A DNA stretch of 64,000 nucleotides from Varibaculum cambriense DSM 15806 (GCF_000420065.1 NZ_ATUF01000005.1:1-64000); one strand, 5' to 3'. Counted from the first letter of the stretch, positions 9,328 to 19,720 are shown. Notes: generated by a model not told the origin, from the sequence alone. Program-made: numbers and translations.

Positions 9328-10242
9328 ATGGCGAAAAAACGCGTGACCTTAGTAACTTGTGCGCAGTACCCGGATCTGTCCGAGGACGAGGCCGGGCTAG
9401 TTGATGAACTGAACTCGCGGGGAGTAGATGCCCGGATCGCGATCTGGAATGACCCCCACGTAGATTGGGAGGAGGCGGGGGTATGCATTATCCGTGCCGT
9501 GCGGGATTACGCTACTAACCGCGAAGAGTTCGTGCAGTGGGCGCACCAGGTACCTCGCTTGTTAAATCCGGCGGATGTGACCGAGTGGGCAACCGATAAA
9601 CACTACTTGCTCAATCTGCAAGATCAAGGGGTACCCGTGATCCCCACTACCTGGTTAGAGCCGGAACAGAATCTGAATAAGCACCAGGTGCACACGCGCT
9701 TTCCGGCCTATGGAGAGTTCGTGGTGAAACCAGCGGTCTCCTCCGGTGGTCGAGAAATGGGGCGTTATGACGCCAATAACGGTATGGCACGAATGGCGGC
9801 AGTAACCCACGCCAATCGCCTCCTGCAAGAGGGGCGCTCGGTGATGGTACAGCGTTACCTGTCAGAAGTTGATGAGCACGGTGAATACTCCTTGGTTTAT
9901 CTGAACGGAGTTTTATCGCACTCGGTAGAAAAAGCCGCGATGCTCACCAATCCCAATACTACTGAGGTGCAGGCGCAAGAAACAGTAACCGGTAATCGGC
10001 AACCAAACTCTGACGAGTGGATTTTTGGGGAAAAGGTACGGTCGGCGATTCATCGCATGATTAAACAGCGCCTGGGGCACGATCAGCATTTGCTGTTTTT
10101 GCGGATTGATATTGTTCCTGACGGGAAGGGTTCCTATTATCTGATGGAAGTATCCCCGGTAGATGGTTCGCTTTATTTGCGTACCCGTGAGGACGGTATC
10201 GCTACTTTTGCTGACGCAATATGTAACCGCGTTTTTTGGTAA
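9328..10242 (+). CDS. ATP-grasp domain protein (glutathione-synthetase-like/DcsG-like)
   Basis: A second ATP-grasp enzyme beside ddl, 304 residues from the preferred ATG at 9328 (RBS TGGAGAT; an upstream ATG at 9298 is in frame but has a poor RBS). ATP-binding segments FVVKPAVSSGGREMGRY (about residues 130-146) and the metal-binding LMEVSPVDGSLYL near the end are visible. Similar proteins are annotated as glutathione-synthetase-like, or like DcsG of cycloserine synthesis. The true substrates are unknown, and the ddl neighbourhood is only weak evidence for an amino-acid ligase. Confidence 0.7.
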   Translation: MAKKRVTLVTCAQYPDLSEDEAGLVDELNSRGVDARIAIWNDPHVDWEEAGVCIIRAVRDYATNREEFVQWAHQVPRLLNPADVTEWATDKHYLLNLQDQGVPVIPTTWLEPEQNLNKHQVHTRFPAYGEFVVKPAVSSGGREMGRYDANNGMARMAAVTHANRLLQEGRSVMVQRYLSEVDEHGEYSLVYLNGVLSHSVEKAAMLTNPNTTEVQAQETVTGNRQPNSDEWIFGEKVRSAIHRMIKQRLGHDQHLLFLRIDIVPDGKGSYYLMEVSPVDGSLYLRTREDGIATFADAICNRVFW

Positions 10243-10363
10243 CGCAGGATTCTTACCTGCAAAGATAGTAGGTGTGAGCGGATACATAGCCCACAAGCGT
10301 CGCAATAATTTCATCTGACGCCCCCGGTTAGATAAAGTGGGTATTCGTCGCTATGCGACAAAT

Positions 10364-10440
10364 GGTGGCTGTAGTTCAGTTGGTAGAACGCCTGGTTGTG
10401 GTCCAGGAGGTCGCGGGTTCGAGCCCCGTCAGCCACCCCA
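10364..10440 (+). tRNA. tRNA-His (GTG)
   Basis: Complete cloverleaf with anticodon GTG in the loop between CCTGG and CCAGG. The acceptor stem GTGGCTG/CAGCCAC is preceded by the G(-1) that marks tRNA-His and pairs with C73; CCA is encoded at 10438-10440. The T arm has GGTTCGAGCC. Confidence 0.97.
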
Positions 10441-10643
10441 TACGGCAGCTGCCCTGCAGTTTGCCGCATAGGCGGTTCAAATGATTCCTTGAACTTGCGG
10501 TGGCAGATAACACACTGTCTGGACAGGGATTTTGTTTGAAAAATGCCGCCGGTATCGACTACCCTGGTTAGTCGGTGCTGGTTGTTTGGAAGACCGGCGG
10601 GGTTCGGTTTTCCGGACACAAGAAAATGTACGTGACTAAGGAA

Positions 10644-10964
10644 ATGAGCAGCAAAGTGGTCTACGCGATCGTCAAGGCGGGCGGCCGTCAAGAAAAGGTC
10701 TCCGTCGGGGATGTAGTCGTCGTCGACAAGCTGGCAGCAGAGGTTGGCGACACCGTCGATTTCAAGCCAGTGATGGTAGTTGACGGTGACCAGGTCACCT
10801 CCGACGCCGCTGATCTAGAGAAAATCAAGGTAACGGCAGAGGTTTTGGAGCAGACTAAAGGACCGAAGATTCGGATTCTGAAGTTCAAGAACAAGACCGG
10901 ATACACTCGCCGCATGGGCCACCGCGCTAAGCTGACCCAGGTAAAGATCACTAAGATCGCCTAA
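10644..10964 (+). CDS. rplU: 50S ribosomal protein L21
   Basis: 107 residues from the ATG at 10644, which has AAGGA five bases upstream. The protein then begins [20 protein letters not shown], the canonical L21 start. The basic C-terminus [22 protein letters not shown] is typical. An open frame extends 23 codons further upstream but does not resemble L21. The region 10441-10643 should hold the promoter and leader of the rplU-rpmA operon. Confidence 0.97.
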   Translation: MSSKVVYAIVKAGGRQEKVSVGDVVVVDKLAAEVGDTVDFKPVMVVDGDQVTSDAADLEKIKVTAEVLEQTKGPKIRILKFKNKTGYTRRMGHRAKLTQVKITKIA

Positions 10965-10988
10965 CCTCAGGCAAGAAAGGAAAAGAAA

Positions 10989-11240
10989 ATGGCACATAAG
11001 AAAGGGCTAGGTTCCTCTTCTAACGGCCGTGACTCTAACCCGCAGTACCTGGGGATCAAGCGTTACGGTGGAGAAAGCGTCAACGCCGGGGAGATCCTGG
11101 TTCGTCAGCGGGGAAGCAAATATCACCCCGGGACTAACGTGGGAATGGGCAAGGACGATACTCTCTTTGCTCTGGCCGCCGGATCCGTGGAGTTCGGTCG
11201 TCGGCGCGGTCGTAAAGTCGTAAACGTAGTTTCGGCTTAA
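10989..11240 (+). CDS. rpmA: 50S ribosomal protein L27
   Basis: 83 residues, with the invariant N-terminus [16 protein letters not shown] that reaches the peptidyl-transferase centre. There is no N-terminal extension of the Firmicutes type. RBS GAAAGGAAAAG precedes the ATG. Co-transcribed with rplU (24-base gap). Confidence 0.98.
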   Translation: MAHKKGLGSSSNGRDSNPQYLGIKRYGGESVNAGEILVRQRGSKYHPGTNVGMGKDDTLFALAAGSVEFGRRRGRKVVNVVSA

Positions 11241-11261
11241 AGTAAACCAAATACTTTTAAC

Positions 11262-11294
11262 AGGTAGCGGGGTCGGGTGACGACCCCGCTACAC
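11262..11294 (+). terminator. Hairpin after rpmA
   Basis: A perfect 12-bp stem GTAGCGGGGTCG/CGACCCCGCTAC with a GGTGA loop lies 23 bases after the rpmA stop. It lacks a strong U-tract (ACTTGTAT follows). It probably acts as a terminator or attenuator between rpmA and obgE. Confidence 0.7.
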
Positions 11295-11346
11295 TTGTAT
11301 AGTGACCAGTGGGCGGTTGCTAGTTACTTTTCAGCCTCGGCTCTAA

Positions 11347-12876
<1,530 letters not shown>

Positions 12877-13020
12877 GGGGATAATCTGTAAAGCTACTCG
12901 TTTCGTCGACAAAGCATTTACATAAGTCACGAAGAGCGGTAAAGGATATTAGGACTCGCTCACCTTTGGTAGGATTGGAGCTACCGGTCTAGCAGCAAAG
13001 CTGGCAAGAAGGGGTAGTTA

Positions 13021-13638
13021 ATGGCGGTAGGCATCAGCGTCGCTGGCAGACGTGTCGGAGTCATGGGGGGTACCTTTGACCCGATTCATAATGGTCACTT
13101 GGTGGCAGCCTCTGAAGTGCAGCATCGCTATGAACTCGATGAAGTTATTTTCGTGCCGACTTCCACCCAGCCGTTTAAGAAGGGACGGCGGGTTACCGTG
13201 CCAGAACATCGCTATTTGATGACCTCGATTGCTACCGCCTCCAATCCGCGTTTTACCGTTTCTCGAGTGGATATTGAACGCGGGGAAATCACCTATACGG
13301 TGGACACCTTGCGGGATTTAAAACGGGAACGGTCTGGCTGTGACCTGTTTTTCATTACCGGAGCCGATGCCTTACGTAAAATCATGGATTGGAAAAACGC
13401 GGACGAACTGTTCGAATTGGCGCGATTCGTGGGGGTAACCCGCCCTGGTCACCGCTGGGTTAATACCGAAGAACTGCCCGCGGAGCGGGTATCTTTGCTG
13501 GAAGTACCCGCCATGGCTATTTCTTCTACCGACATCCGTCAGCGGGTGGCATCTGGGGCACCAATTTGGTACTTGACCCCGGATGGGGTGGTGCAATACA
13601 TCGCGAAATATGGTCTTTATCGGGAGGATAACCACTGA
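13021..13638 (+). CDS. nadD: Nicotinate-nucleotide adenylyltransferase
   Basis: Adenylates nicotinate mononucleotide in NAD synthesis. The nucleotidyltransferase motif [11 protein letters not shown] is at about residues 16-26, and the C-terminal [10 protein letters not shown] motif is present. 205 residues. The 144 bases after obgE hold the likely promoter but no gene. The last base of the nadD stop codon is the first base of the next ATG, so translation is coupled. Confidence 0.96.
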   Translation: MAVGISVAGRRVGVMGGTFDPIHNGHLVAASEVQHRYELDEVIFVPTSTQPFKKGRRVTVPEHRYLMTSIATASNPRFTVSRVDIERGEITYTVDTLRDLKRERSGCDLFFITGADALRKIMDWKNADELFELARFVGVTRPGHRWVNTEELPAERVSLLEVPAMAISSTDIRQRVASGAPIWYLTPDGVVQYIAKYGLYREDNH

Positions 13639-15941
13639 TGAGCGAAGCAGACTTTCCGAATCGCCCTTTGAAGCAGACTTATTCGCCGATTTCTAAGTAC
13701 GGTCAGATTTCGATTGCTGAACAGCTGGCACGCCTGGAGGAGATCCGCACCGGAGGGCGCCGCCCAGCCTACCGTCCGCAGCCTCCTTCGCAAGAGTCGC
13801 AATGGGGGCAGATACAAGAGGGGTTCAGCCAGGTTGAGGGGGATATTTCTTGGCAGCTGCGGCAAGAATCATTAACCGCTGAACGGAAAACGCAACGCCA
13901 ACTTAGTCCGGAACAAGATGGGCGCAGCTGGGTGCAAGAGTATCGGGAAAAACAGCAGATGCGGAAAGTCGCGCAGGAAGCGCGAGAAAGAGCAGAGGCC
14001 GATCTGCAGCGGATCTTAAAAGAACGAGAGGAAGCCCAAGCTTATGCCCGGGAGCAGGAACGTTTGGCAGCAGAGGCTGCAGAACGTTTACGCAAGTTAG
14101 AGGATGCCGAGCAGGAGGCTTTGCGTACTGCTGCCCGGGAGCAACAACGCCGGGAACAACGAGTTTTAAACACGCAGGTAGCGGAAGAAAAATCTGAAGC
14201 TGAGAAAATGGCGGAGCTATTGGCTTCGTTTCAAAACCTACAGGCGGGATCTGCGCAACCACCCGCAAGTGCCCCTGCAGCTCCAGCTGATGCTACGCCG
14301 CGGGTAGCAGAGGCGATGCCTCAAGAGGTCCAGCCGGTTCCGCAAGTGCCGTTGCAATCTCCGCCGCGAGACTCGCTAGCCGAATCTCATCCTCGCGCTG
14401 TTCCGCAGGAGCCGGCAGCCCCACTGACGCCAACTCCACAAGCGGAATCTCCCAGGCAAGCTCCTGCAGGGGCGGCGAGGACGCAGGTGGGGGTAGCTGC
14501 TGCTCCGGTAGATCTCGGGGAGCGGCAACCGCAGGCACCTTCACGTATATTTGCAGATGCCCCTGGTGGAACCGGTAAACCGGTTTATTCACCCGCAAAT
14601 GCCGATGCAGGCTTTTCTGGCCCCACCCCAGGGGTGGGGGCTGCTCTGGATGCTGATACAACCCAACCCGTGAAAGTAAGCCCGATTGACGCCCTAGCTG
14701 ATGAGGCCGATGACCGGGCACTGGCCGATAGTTTAGCTTTCGCAGCTACTAACAAGAATCTTGCGGCAACTGGCTCAGCTTCGGCTCCGGTTCAGACTCC
14801 GAAAACGCCGGCTCCTCGGCCCGCTAATGCTGCGCCGGCACCCGCAAATCCCGCTAACTCACTGCCTGGGGGACAGGTAGGAGCTGCGCGGCCGCAGTTA
14901 ACAGCTCCGGTCGCTCCAGCTCCGCAAGTGCAGAACGCGCCGGCCGCTGCTACGAACGCGCAGACCACTCCGCAAACCTCCGCGCAGGTATCTGCATCTG
15001 GTGCGGCTAACTTATCTCCATTAAATCTTGCTGTCGATGAAGCTGGATCTGCTGCCGAGTTATTCCAGCAGGCCTTGGCGCAAAGCAATTTAGGTGCCAC
15101 CAGGGATGCCCCGGTAGCTTCCCAGGCACTCGGTTCTGCGGGCAATACCGCCAGCCAGGTATCTGTGCGTCCGGCTCCAGCGCCCCCGAGCACTACTTCC
15201 GGGCAGCGTCAGGTCTCAGGCCTGGCCGCTCCAGCTCAGGTAGAGCCGCAGGTTTCGCAGGTACCGGCTACTCCTGCGCCCGCTCCTAGCGTGCAGCCCG
15301 CCTCGCCAGCTGTCAGAATTCCGGCTCAGGGTAACGTAGTGGCGCCGCCTGTTGTAGCGCAATCAGTGGCAACCCCTCCGATAGCAGAACTGGCGCAGCC
15401 AGCGCCAGCACCGGCTCCGGGAACCTTGCCAGGATCGCCTGCAACGCAGCCGGCTTATGCGCCTTCCGCGGCTCCGACGCTCCCAGCCTCAGCTCCGGCG
15501 CCTACAGCCGCTACGGCTACTGCCGCCAGTCCGACGGCGGCTTCGGATGCGGTTGTTAGCCCGACACCGGCAGCAGCAGCGGTAACCAACTCCGCGGAAG
15601 CTAAACCGAGCGAAGTCCCGTTCGCTTCCGCCGAAAGCGAGCCTCCTCAAGAGGAGAAAACCCGGTGGTGGCAGTGGAAACGGAAAGTAAAAAAAGCTGA
15701 GGCCCCGGAGCAGGAAGATACTCGCGCCGGGGCGTGGCAAGAATCCGCTGACGAGGAGAGCGAGGAAGAGCCACTAACGTTTATCCAAACGTTCTTGCGT
15801 TGGGTGCTTAGGCTATCTATCTTGCTGATCATTGCTTTGGGAATGGTACTTACTATGGATCGACCAGTGATTTCTCAAACGATGGGGCAGGATATCTTGC
15901 AAGCCGGTATCGTAGATAATGTAACCGTTACTCAAATATAG
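13638..15941 (+). CDS. Ala/Pro-rich single-pass membrane protein between nadD and rsfS
   Basis: Unrecognised 767-residue protein. Residues about 1-60 are basic and contain SPISKYGQISIAEQLARLEE. Residues about 105-195 are charged (Glu, Arg, Ala, Gln) and probably coiled-coil. Residues about 200-690 are a low-complexity Ala/Pro/Gln/Val linker. A Trp/Lys/Glu patch and one membrane helix (about 721-740, LRLSILLIIALGMVL) follow, with a 27-residue end. With the bulk probably cytoplasmic, it looks like a scaffold or envelope-tethered protein. Gene position is the only functional hint. Confidence 0.75.
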   Translation: MSEADFPNRPLKQTYSPISKYGQISIAEQLARLEEIRTGGRRPAYRPQPPSQESQWGQIQEGFSQVEGDISWQLRQESLTAERKTQRQLSPEQDGRSWVQEYREKQQMRKVAQEARERAEADLQRILKEREEAQAYAREQERLAAEAAERLRKLEDAEQEALRTAAREQQRREQRVLNTQVAEEKSEAEKMAELLASFQNLQAGSAQPPASAPAAPADATPRVAEAMPQEVQPVPQVPLQSPPRDSLAESHPRAVPQEPAAPLTPTPQAESPRQAPAGAARTQVGVAAAPVDLGERQPQAPSRIFADAPGGTGKPVYSPANADAGFSGPTPGVGAALDADTTQPVKVSPIDALADEADDRALADSLAFAATNKNLAATGSASAPVQTPKTPAPRPANAAPAPANPANSLPGGQVGAARPQLTAPVAPAPQVQNAPAAATNAQTTPQTSAQVSASGAANLSPLNLAVDEAGSAAELFQQALAQSNLGATRDAPVASQALGSAGNTASQVSVRPAPAPPSTTSGQRQVSGLAAPAQVEPQVSQVPATPAPAPSVQPASPAVRIPAQGNVVAPPVVAQSVATPPIAELAQPAPAPAPGTLPGSPATQPAYAPSAAPTLPASAPAPTAATATAASPTAASDAVVSPTPAAAAVTNSAEAKPSEVPFASAESEPPQEEKTRWWQWKRKVKKAEAPEQEDTRAGAWQESADEESEEEPLTFIQTFLRWVLRLSILLIIALGMVLTMDRPVISQTMGQDILQAGIVDNVTVTQI

Positions 15942-15950
15942 GAGTTCTTC

Positions 15951-16394
15951 TTGGTCGAAAAGCTTGACCCACGTCAACTAGCTGAAATCGCTGCCCAGGC
16001 TGCTGCCAGTAAACTGGCGACCGATGTGGTGGCGATTGATGTTCACGAGCAAACTATTATCACGGATATTTTCGTGATTTGTTCAGCTGATAATCCCCGC
16101 CAAGCGCGCGCGATTATGAATGAAATCGATCATGCCTGTCACGACGCGGGTGCTGATCCGACCACGATTGAGGGGAATGATGAATTCCGGTGGGTACTTA
16201 TGGAGCTGCCGGGGGTAATCGTGCATATTTTCCTGGCTGAAGAGCGCGAATATTACGGGCTGGAACGGCTGTGGAATGACTGCCCGCGAATCGAGTTACC
16301 TGATTTAGAGGAGGCAGCCCAGGCAGAGCAGGCTCGGGTAGCTGTCCAAGAACCGCCGCAGGATGCTGCAAGTTTGATCGTAGGACTCGATTAG
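15951..16394 (+). CDS. rsfS: Ribosomal silencing factor RsfS
   Basis: 147-residue Iojap/RsfS protein that binds L14 and blocks subunit joining in poor growth. The family core is present: DVVAIDVHEQTIITDIFVICSADN, NEFRWVLMELPGVIVHIF and EREYYGLERLW. The start is TTG at 15951, with GGAG nine bases before. Classic nadD-(x)-rsfS-phosphatase order. Confidence 0.95.
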   Translation: MVEKLDPRQLAEIAAQAAASKLATDVVAIDVHEQTIITDIFVICSADNPRQARAIMNEIDHACHDAGADPTTIEGNDEFRWVLMELPGVIVHIFLAEEREYYGLERLWNDCPRIELPDLEEAAQAEQARVAVQEPPQDAASLIVGLD

Positions 16395-16401
16395 GGAAAT
16401 C

Positions 16402-17046
16402 ATGGCGAAGAAAATTGTCCTTTGGCGACATGGTCAAACTGACTATAACCTGCAAGGACGGGTACAGGGACAGGTGGATATTCCTCTTAACCAGGTGGGA
16501 ATAGCCCAGGCAGCGGCGGCCGCGGAAGAGCTAGTTAAACTCAAGCCTGAGCGGATCGTATGTTCTGATTTGCGGCGCGCTCAGGATACGGGACAGGCTT
16601 TGGCTGATATTTGTGGCGGGAGCGTTGATTTTCTGGTTGATGAGCGCCTGCGCGAGCGTGCGTTTGGAGATTTTGAGGGTCTGTCGGTGAAAGAACTGCA
16701 AGATCGTTTTGCGGCGCGTTATGAAGAATGGCGGGGAACCGGGGAATCTCCCTTGGCGGGTGTAGAGTCGCGCGGTGAAGTGGGTTCCCGGGTTGCCGAA
16801 TGCGTTAGTGACCATTTTGACGAGGTAGAGGGCGCCTTAGTGGTGGTGTCTCATGGGTCAGCTTTGACGCAGGGATTGGTGAAGATTCTGGGCTTGGATC
16901 CTTTGGCCTGGCAGGGGCTGCGAGGTTTAGATAATTGCCACTGGTCCACGGTGATTCCTTACTCGCGTAAGCCGGGATGGCGTCTGGTCTCCCACAATAT
17001 TGGAGCTCCCGAGGTTCCCGGTTCGGCGCTACCGTCTCTCGCTTAA
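16402..17046 (+). CDS. Histidine phosphatase family protein (phosphoglycerate-mutase-like)
   Basis: 214 residues. The catalytic RHG motif (LWRHGQTDYN, His10) is at the N-terminus and the second catalytic His is in VVVSHGSALTQ (about residue 154). Seven bases after rsfS, an order common in actinobacteria, where this member may be a glucosyl-3-phosphoglycerate phosphatase or a general sugar-phosphate phosphatase. The substrate cannot be assigned from sequence. Confidence 0.88.
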   Translation: MAKKIVLWRHGQTDYNLQGRVQGQVDIPLNQVGIAQAAAAAEELVKLKPERIVCSDLRRAQDTGQALADICGGSVDFLVDERLRERAFGDFEGLSVKELQDRFAARYEEWRGTGESPLAGVESRGEVGSRVAECVSDHFDEVEGALVVVSHGSALTQGLVKILGLDPLAWQGLRGLDNCHWSTVIPYSRKPGWRLVSHNIGAPEVPGSALPSLA

Positions 17047-17186
17047 CTGGTTGTGGCAGGATTTGAGCTGTCAGAATAACGAGTATGTCGGAATACACAG
17101 GCGAGCGATTTGAAGTAAAGGCTCACTGTTAGTTAAAGTTATCTGGTGCCTACCGAACAGGCTTGTGAAGGTGGGACATAGCTTTA

Positions 17187-17259
17187 GGGGCTATAGCGCA
17201 GTTGGTAGCGCGCTTCCATGGCATGGAAGAGGTCGCGGGTTCGATTCCCGCTAGCTCCA
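17187..17259 (+). tRNA. tRNA-Ala (GGC)
   Basis: 73-nt cloverleaf with anticodon GGC between CTTCC and GGAAG. Acceptor GGGGCTA pairs with TAGCTCC (one G-T). CCA is not encoded, unlike the tRNA-His above. It is the last recognisable housekeeping gene before the prophage. Confidence 0.96.
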
Positions 17260-17284
17260 CTACGAGCACACTGAATTGATACAA

Positions 17285-17310
17285 TTGCGCAAAACTAGGG
17301 TTTTGCGCAA
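17285..17310 (+). terminator. Perfect hairpin after tRNA-Ala
   Basis: An 11-bp perfect inverted repeat TTGCGCAAAAC/GTTTTGCGCAA with a 4-base loop, 25 bases after the tRNA. No U-tract follows, but a second GCGCG/CGCGC repeat lies just downstream (17315-17337). It is probably the tRNA terminator; a role as a recombination or protein-binding site cannot be excluded. Confidence 0.55.
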
Positions 17311-17370
17311 AGGTGCGCGCAAAATTTGAAAACGCGCGTAAAATCTAAAAGTCCTGCTCACAGACATAAA

Positions 17371-17408
17371 AATAGGGCTGACTACTTCAACGGTGGTCAG
17401 CCCTATTT
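17371..17408. terminator. Bidirectional terminator hairpin
   Basis: Stem AATAGGGCTGAC(T)AC / GT(G)GTCAGCCCTATT around a short loop, flanked by A-rich sequence on the left and TTTCG on the right. It lies just beyond the 3' end of the minus-strand membrane-protein gene at 17425 and would terminate that transcript. Confidence 0.75.
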
Positions 17409-17424
17409 CGCTTTGCGCGGGGTG

Positions 17425-17871
17425 CTAAAGTTTGTGGCTCCAGTATCCGGTGAGCGCGAATGTGGCGATGAGTTGGAATGCTGCTGCGCTTTGGAGGGCA
17501 ATGAATGCCGTAATGCTGAATGCGCCCACGATAAGTGACGCGCCAACGAGCACCATGGAGAGCACAGTGATGACGGGTCTTCCAGATTTCATGCGAATCG
17601 CCGCTTCTCGCTCGTCATTTTCACGAATGTAGGCGGACTGCAATATTTCGTCATTGCGCATTTTTCCAAGATTCACGCCCATGTATCCCACACAGATAAG
17701 TTCAAAAATGATTCCGGCGACGGTGATGATGTTGACGATTGGTGTTCCCGGCACATTTGCGCGCAGGAAGACGTTCCCTAGGGCACTAAAAGCGAGACCG
17801 AGAATAACGAAGATCAGTGCCAGGGCCTGACGTTTCTTCAGTTCGTTGCGGTATTGCTCGAGTTCGTTCAT
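17425..17871 (-). CDS. Multi-pass membrane protein paired with XRE regulator
   Basis: 148 residues. The N-terminus is charged (NELEQYRNELKKRQ). Four hydrophobic segments follow at about residues 16-35, 45-66, 100-120 and 124-142, with a charged loop (RNDEILQSAYIRENDEREAAIR) between the second and third. Function unknown. Its start overlaps the stop of the upstream XRE gene (ATGA), so the two form a unit. Such pairs are common in Gram-positives; see the similar pair at 30174-30827. Confidence 0.75.
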   Translation of the reverse strand: MNELEQYRNELKKRQALALIFVILGLAFSALGNVFLRANVPGTPIVNIITVAGIIFELICVGYMGVNLGKMRNDEILQSAYIRENDEREAAIRMKSGRPVITVLSMVLVGASLIVGAFSITAFIALQSAAAFQLIATFALTGYWSHKL

Positions 17872-18077
17872 TTTGATTTCTCCAGGTTTGTAAAGTCGAA
17901 GACGTCCTCAATGGTGCGGCCAAAGTAGTGGGCAATTTTGTACGCCAAGGGTAGAGAAGCCACGTACTTTCCGGTCTCAATCGAGGTGATTGTTTGCCGG
18001 GTGACACCAACGGCAGTTCCGAGCTCTTCTTGTGAGAGCTTTCGTTCTTTTCGTAGTTGTGGGATTTTTGTGCGCAT
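17868..18077 (-). CDS. XRE-family helix-turn-helix regulator
   Basis: 69-residue protein that is almost entirely a Cro/C1-type HTH: LRKERKLSQEELGTAVGVTRQTITSIETGKY. Size and form match small regulators that repress their own operon with a membrane protein. It could be host or phage encoded. RBS GGAACGG precedes the ATG at 18077. The palindromic site 18088-18110 upstream is its likely operator. Confidence 0.88.
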   Translation of the reverse strand: MRTKIPQLRKERKLSQEELGTAVGVTRQTITSIETGKYVASLPLAYKIAHYFGRTIEDVFDFTNLEKSK

Positions 18078-18087
18078 TCCGTTCCTT

Positions 18088-18110
18088 TATGCAAAGCGTC
18101 CTTTACATAA
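18088..18110. promoter_or_regulatory. Palindromic operator candidate upstream of XRE gene
   Basis: TTATG-C-AAAG....CTTT-A-CATAA is an imperfect palindrome 11 bases upstream of the XRE start. Its core AAAGCGTCCTTT (18093-18104) recurs as AAAGCGTCTTT at 30122-30132 ahead of the second membrane-protein/XRE module. This suggests related operators for related regulators. Confidence 0.55.
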
Positions 18111-18154
18111 AAAGATTAGCTAACTTTGCATTAAATGACAAGCTCGCTTTGCGT

Positions 18155-19720
18155 TCAGTATTGCAATGGTAATTTCGTACCGTCGGCAAAGATTACGCTC
18201 GCCTCGCCTGATGGTGTGATCTGGATGCGTTGGCAAAGAGCATGCAGGGTTGCTCGGTCAAAGTCGTGGCTGAGGGTGGCGTTTTGGATGGTTTTCTTAA
18301 ACCTAGTGAGTTTGGCTTTGATGCCTGCGCGGCGCTCAATCTCCGCCGTGGTTGCCTGATATGCAGCAATAGCTTCACGTTGGCGGGTTTTGAGCTGGGT
18401 GAAGCGCTCTTGGTAGTCGTCTTGGTTTTGGGAGTGATGAGCGTTGTGGGTTATGGCTTGGTTAATGAGTTTGGTGGTTACCTCGATTTCACTTGCTTGC
18501 TGTAAGGCTTGTTCTTCCAAATCGGTGGTGTCTGATGTGGTGGTAATTAGGTAGTCCCAGTCGATGAGCTGCTGGCTTTTGATGAGCTGGGCGAGCGCTG
18601 TTTGGAAGATTGTTTGCAGTTGACTATCGCGTAGTACGGGCATTTTCTTTGGGTGAGGAACTGTGAATTTCTGGTTGCATTGCCAGATGATAGCCCGGTA
18701 TTTATCAGTGGAGTGCCAGGTTTTGCTGCCGTAGGCTGAGCCGCAGTGGGTACAGTAGACCATACTGGTGAAGGCTCTTTCGCGCCGGCCTTGGTTCGTG
18801 TTTTTTGCTAGCTCGTAGCGCACGAGTTCCCAGGTTTCAGGGGCGATGATGGCTGGATGAGAGCCGGTCACGTAATATTGTGGGACTTCGCCTTCATTGG
18901 CTTTGCGTTGCTTGGTGAGGAAATCTACGGTGAAACGCTTTTGCAAGAGTGCGTCGCCTTTGTATTTCTCGTTGGTGAGGATGGAGTGGATGGTGGTGTG
19001 GCTCCATTTGTGTTTACGCCGAGGGGTCAGTATTCCGTCAGCGTCTAGTGAGGCTGCGATCTGTGGAATGCTCATGCCTTCGAGGTATTGGCGGTAGATC
19101 CGGCGCACGATTTCGGCTTGCTCAGGATTGATGACAGGCTTGCCGTTCTCGCCGCGATCGTAGCCGAGAAAGTTACCGTAGGGCATATAAACTTTGCCGT
19201 CTTGGAAACGCTTCCTGTGACCCCAGGTGACGTTCTCGGAGATAGATCTGGATTCTTCCTGGGCAAGGCTCGACATGATGGTGATTAGCAGTTCACCTTT
19301 GGAGTCGAGGGTCCAGATATTTTCTTTCTCGAAAAACACCTCCACACCTTTATCCTTCAACTTCCTAACCGTTGTGAGGGAGTCGACGGTGTTGCGAGCA
19401 AACCGGGAGACGCTTTTGGTGACGATCAAGTCGATTCTTCCTGAGAGAGCGTCAGCTATCATGCGGTTGAATCCCTCCCGGTGTTTCGTGGAAGTGCCAG
19501 AGATTCCTTCATCAGTGTAAATAGCAACGTATTGCCAGCCGTCGTGGTTTTTGATGTAGTGCTTGTAATAATCCACCTGTGCCTCATACGAGTTCGCCTG
19601 GTCAGTATCGTCGGTGGAGACGCGAGCATAGCCAGCAACGCGGCGTAGCTGCTGGCCACTAATCGTGGTTGTAGTGGAGTGTAAGGGTTTGGTGGAAGGG
19701 ATAGTGGTAATCCGTGGCAT
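18155..19720 (-). CDS. Large serine recombinase (tandem copy 2)
   Basis: 521 residues. The resolvase catalytic domain has the nucleophile Ser35 in GYARVSTDD, followed by DEGISGTS, LIVTKSVSRFARN and the E-helix. Then come a Recombinase domain (about residues 185-290), a zinc ribbon (CTHCGSAYGSKTW...WQCN) and a coiled-coil C-terminal region (about 400-490), the layout of phage large serine integrases. Its ATG overlaps the stop of the upstream recombinase gene. The pair probably cooperates in integration and excision. Confidence 0.95.
   Translation of the reverse strand: MPRITTIPSTKPLHSTTTTISGQQLRRVAGYARVSTDDTDQANSYEAQVDYYKHYIKNHDGWQYVAIYTDEGISGTSTKHREGFNRMIADALSGRIDLIVTKSVSRFARNTVDSLTTVRKLKDKGVEVFFEKENIWTLDSKGELLITIMSSLAQEESRSISENVTWGHRKRFQDGKVYMPYGNFLGYDRGENGKPVINPEQAEIVRRIYRQYLEGMSIPQIAASLDADGILTPRRKHKWSHTTIHSILTNEKYKGDALLQKRFTVDFLTKQRKANEGEVPQYYVTGSHPAIIAPETWELVRYELAKNTNQGRRERAFTSMVYCTHCGSAYGSKTWHSTDKYRAIIWQCNQKFTVPHPKKMPVLRDSQLQTIFQTALAQLIKSQQLIDWDYLITTTSDTTDLEEQALQQASEIEVTTKLINQAITHNAHHSQNQDDYQERFTQLKTRQREAIAAYQATTAEIERRAGIKAKLTRFKKTIQNATLSHDFDRATLHALCQRIQITPSGEASVIFADGTKLPLQY

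Noticed and set aside
13903-15193. Long antisense frames across the Ala/Pro-rich gene
   Set aside because: GC-rich repetitive codons create open antisense frames; none has an SD or family resemblance.
17187-17259. tRNA-Ala as the prophage attachment site
   Set aside because: The tRNA is intact and the recombinases are of the serine type, which seldom use tRNA genes; no second copy of the tRNA 3' end is in the window.
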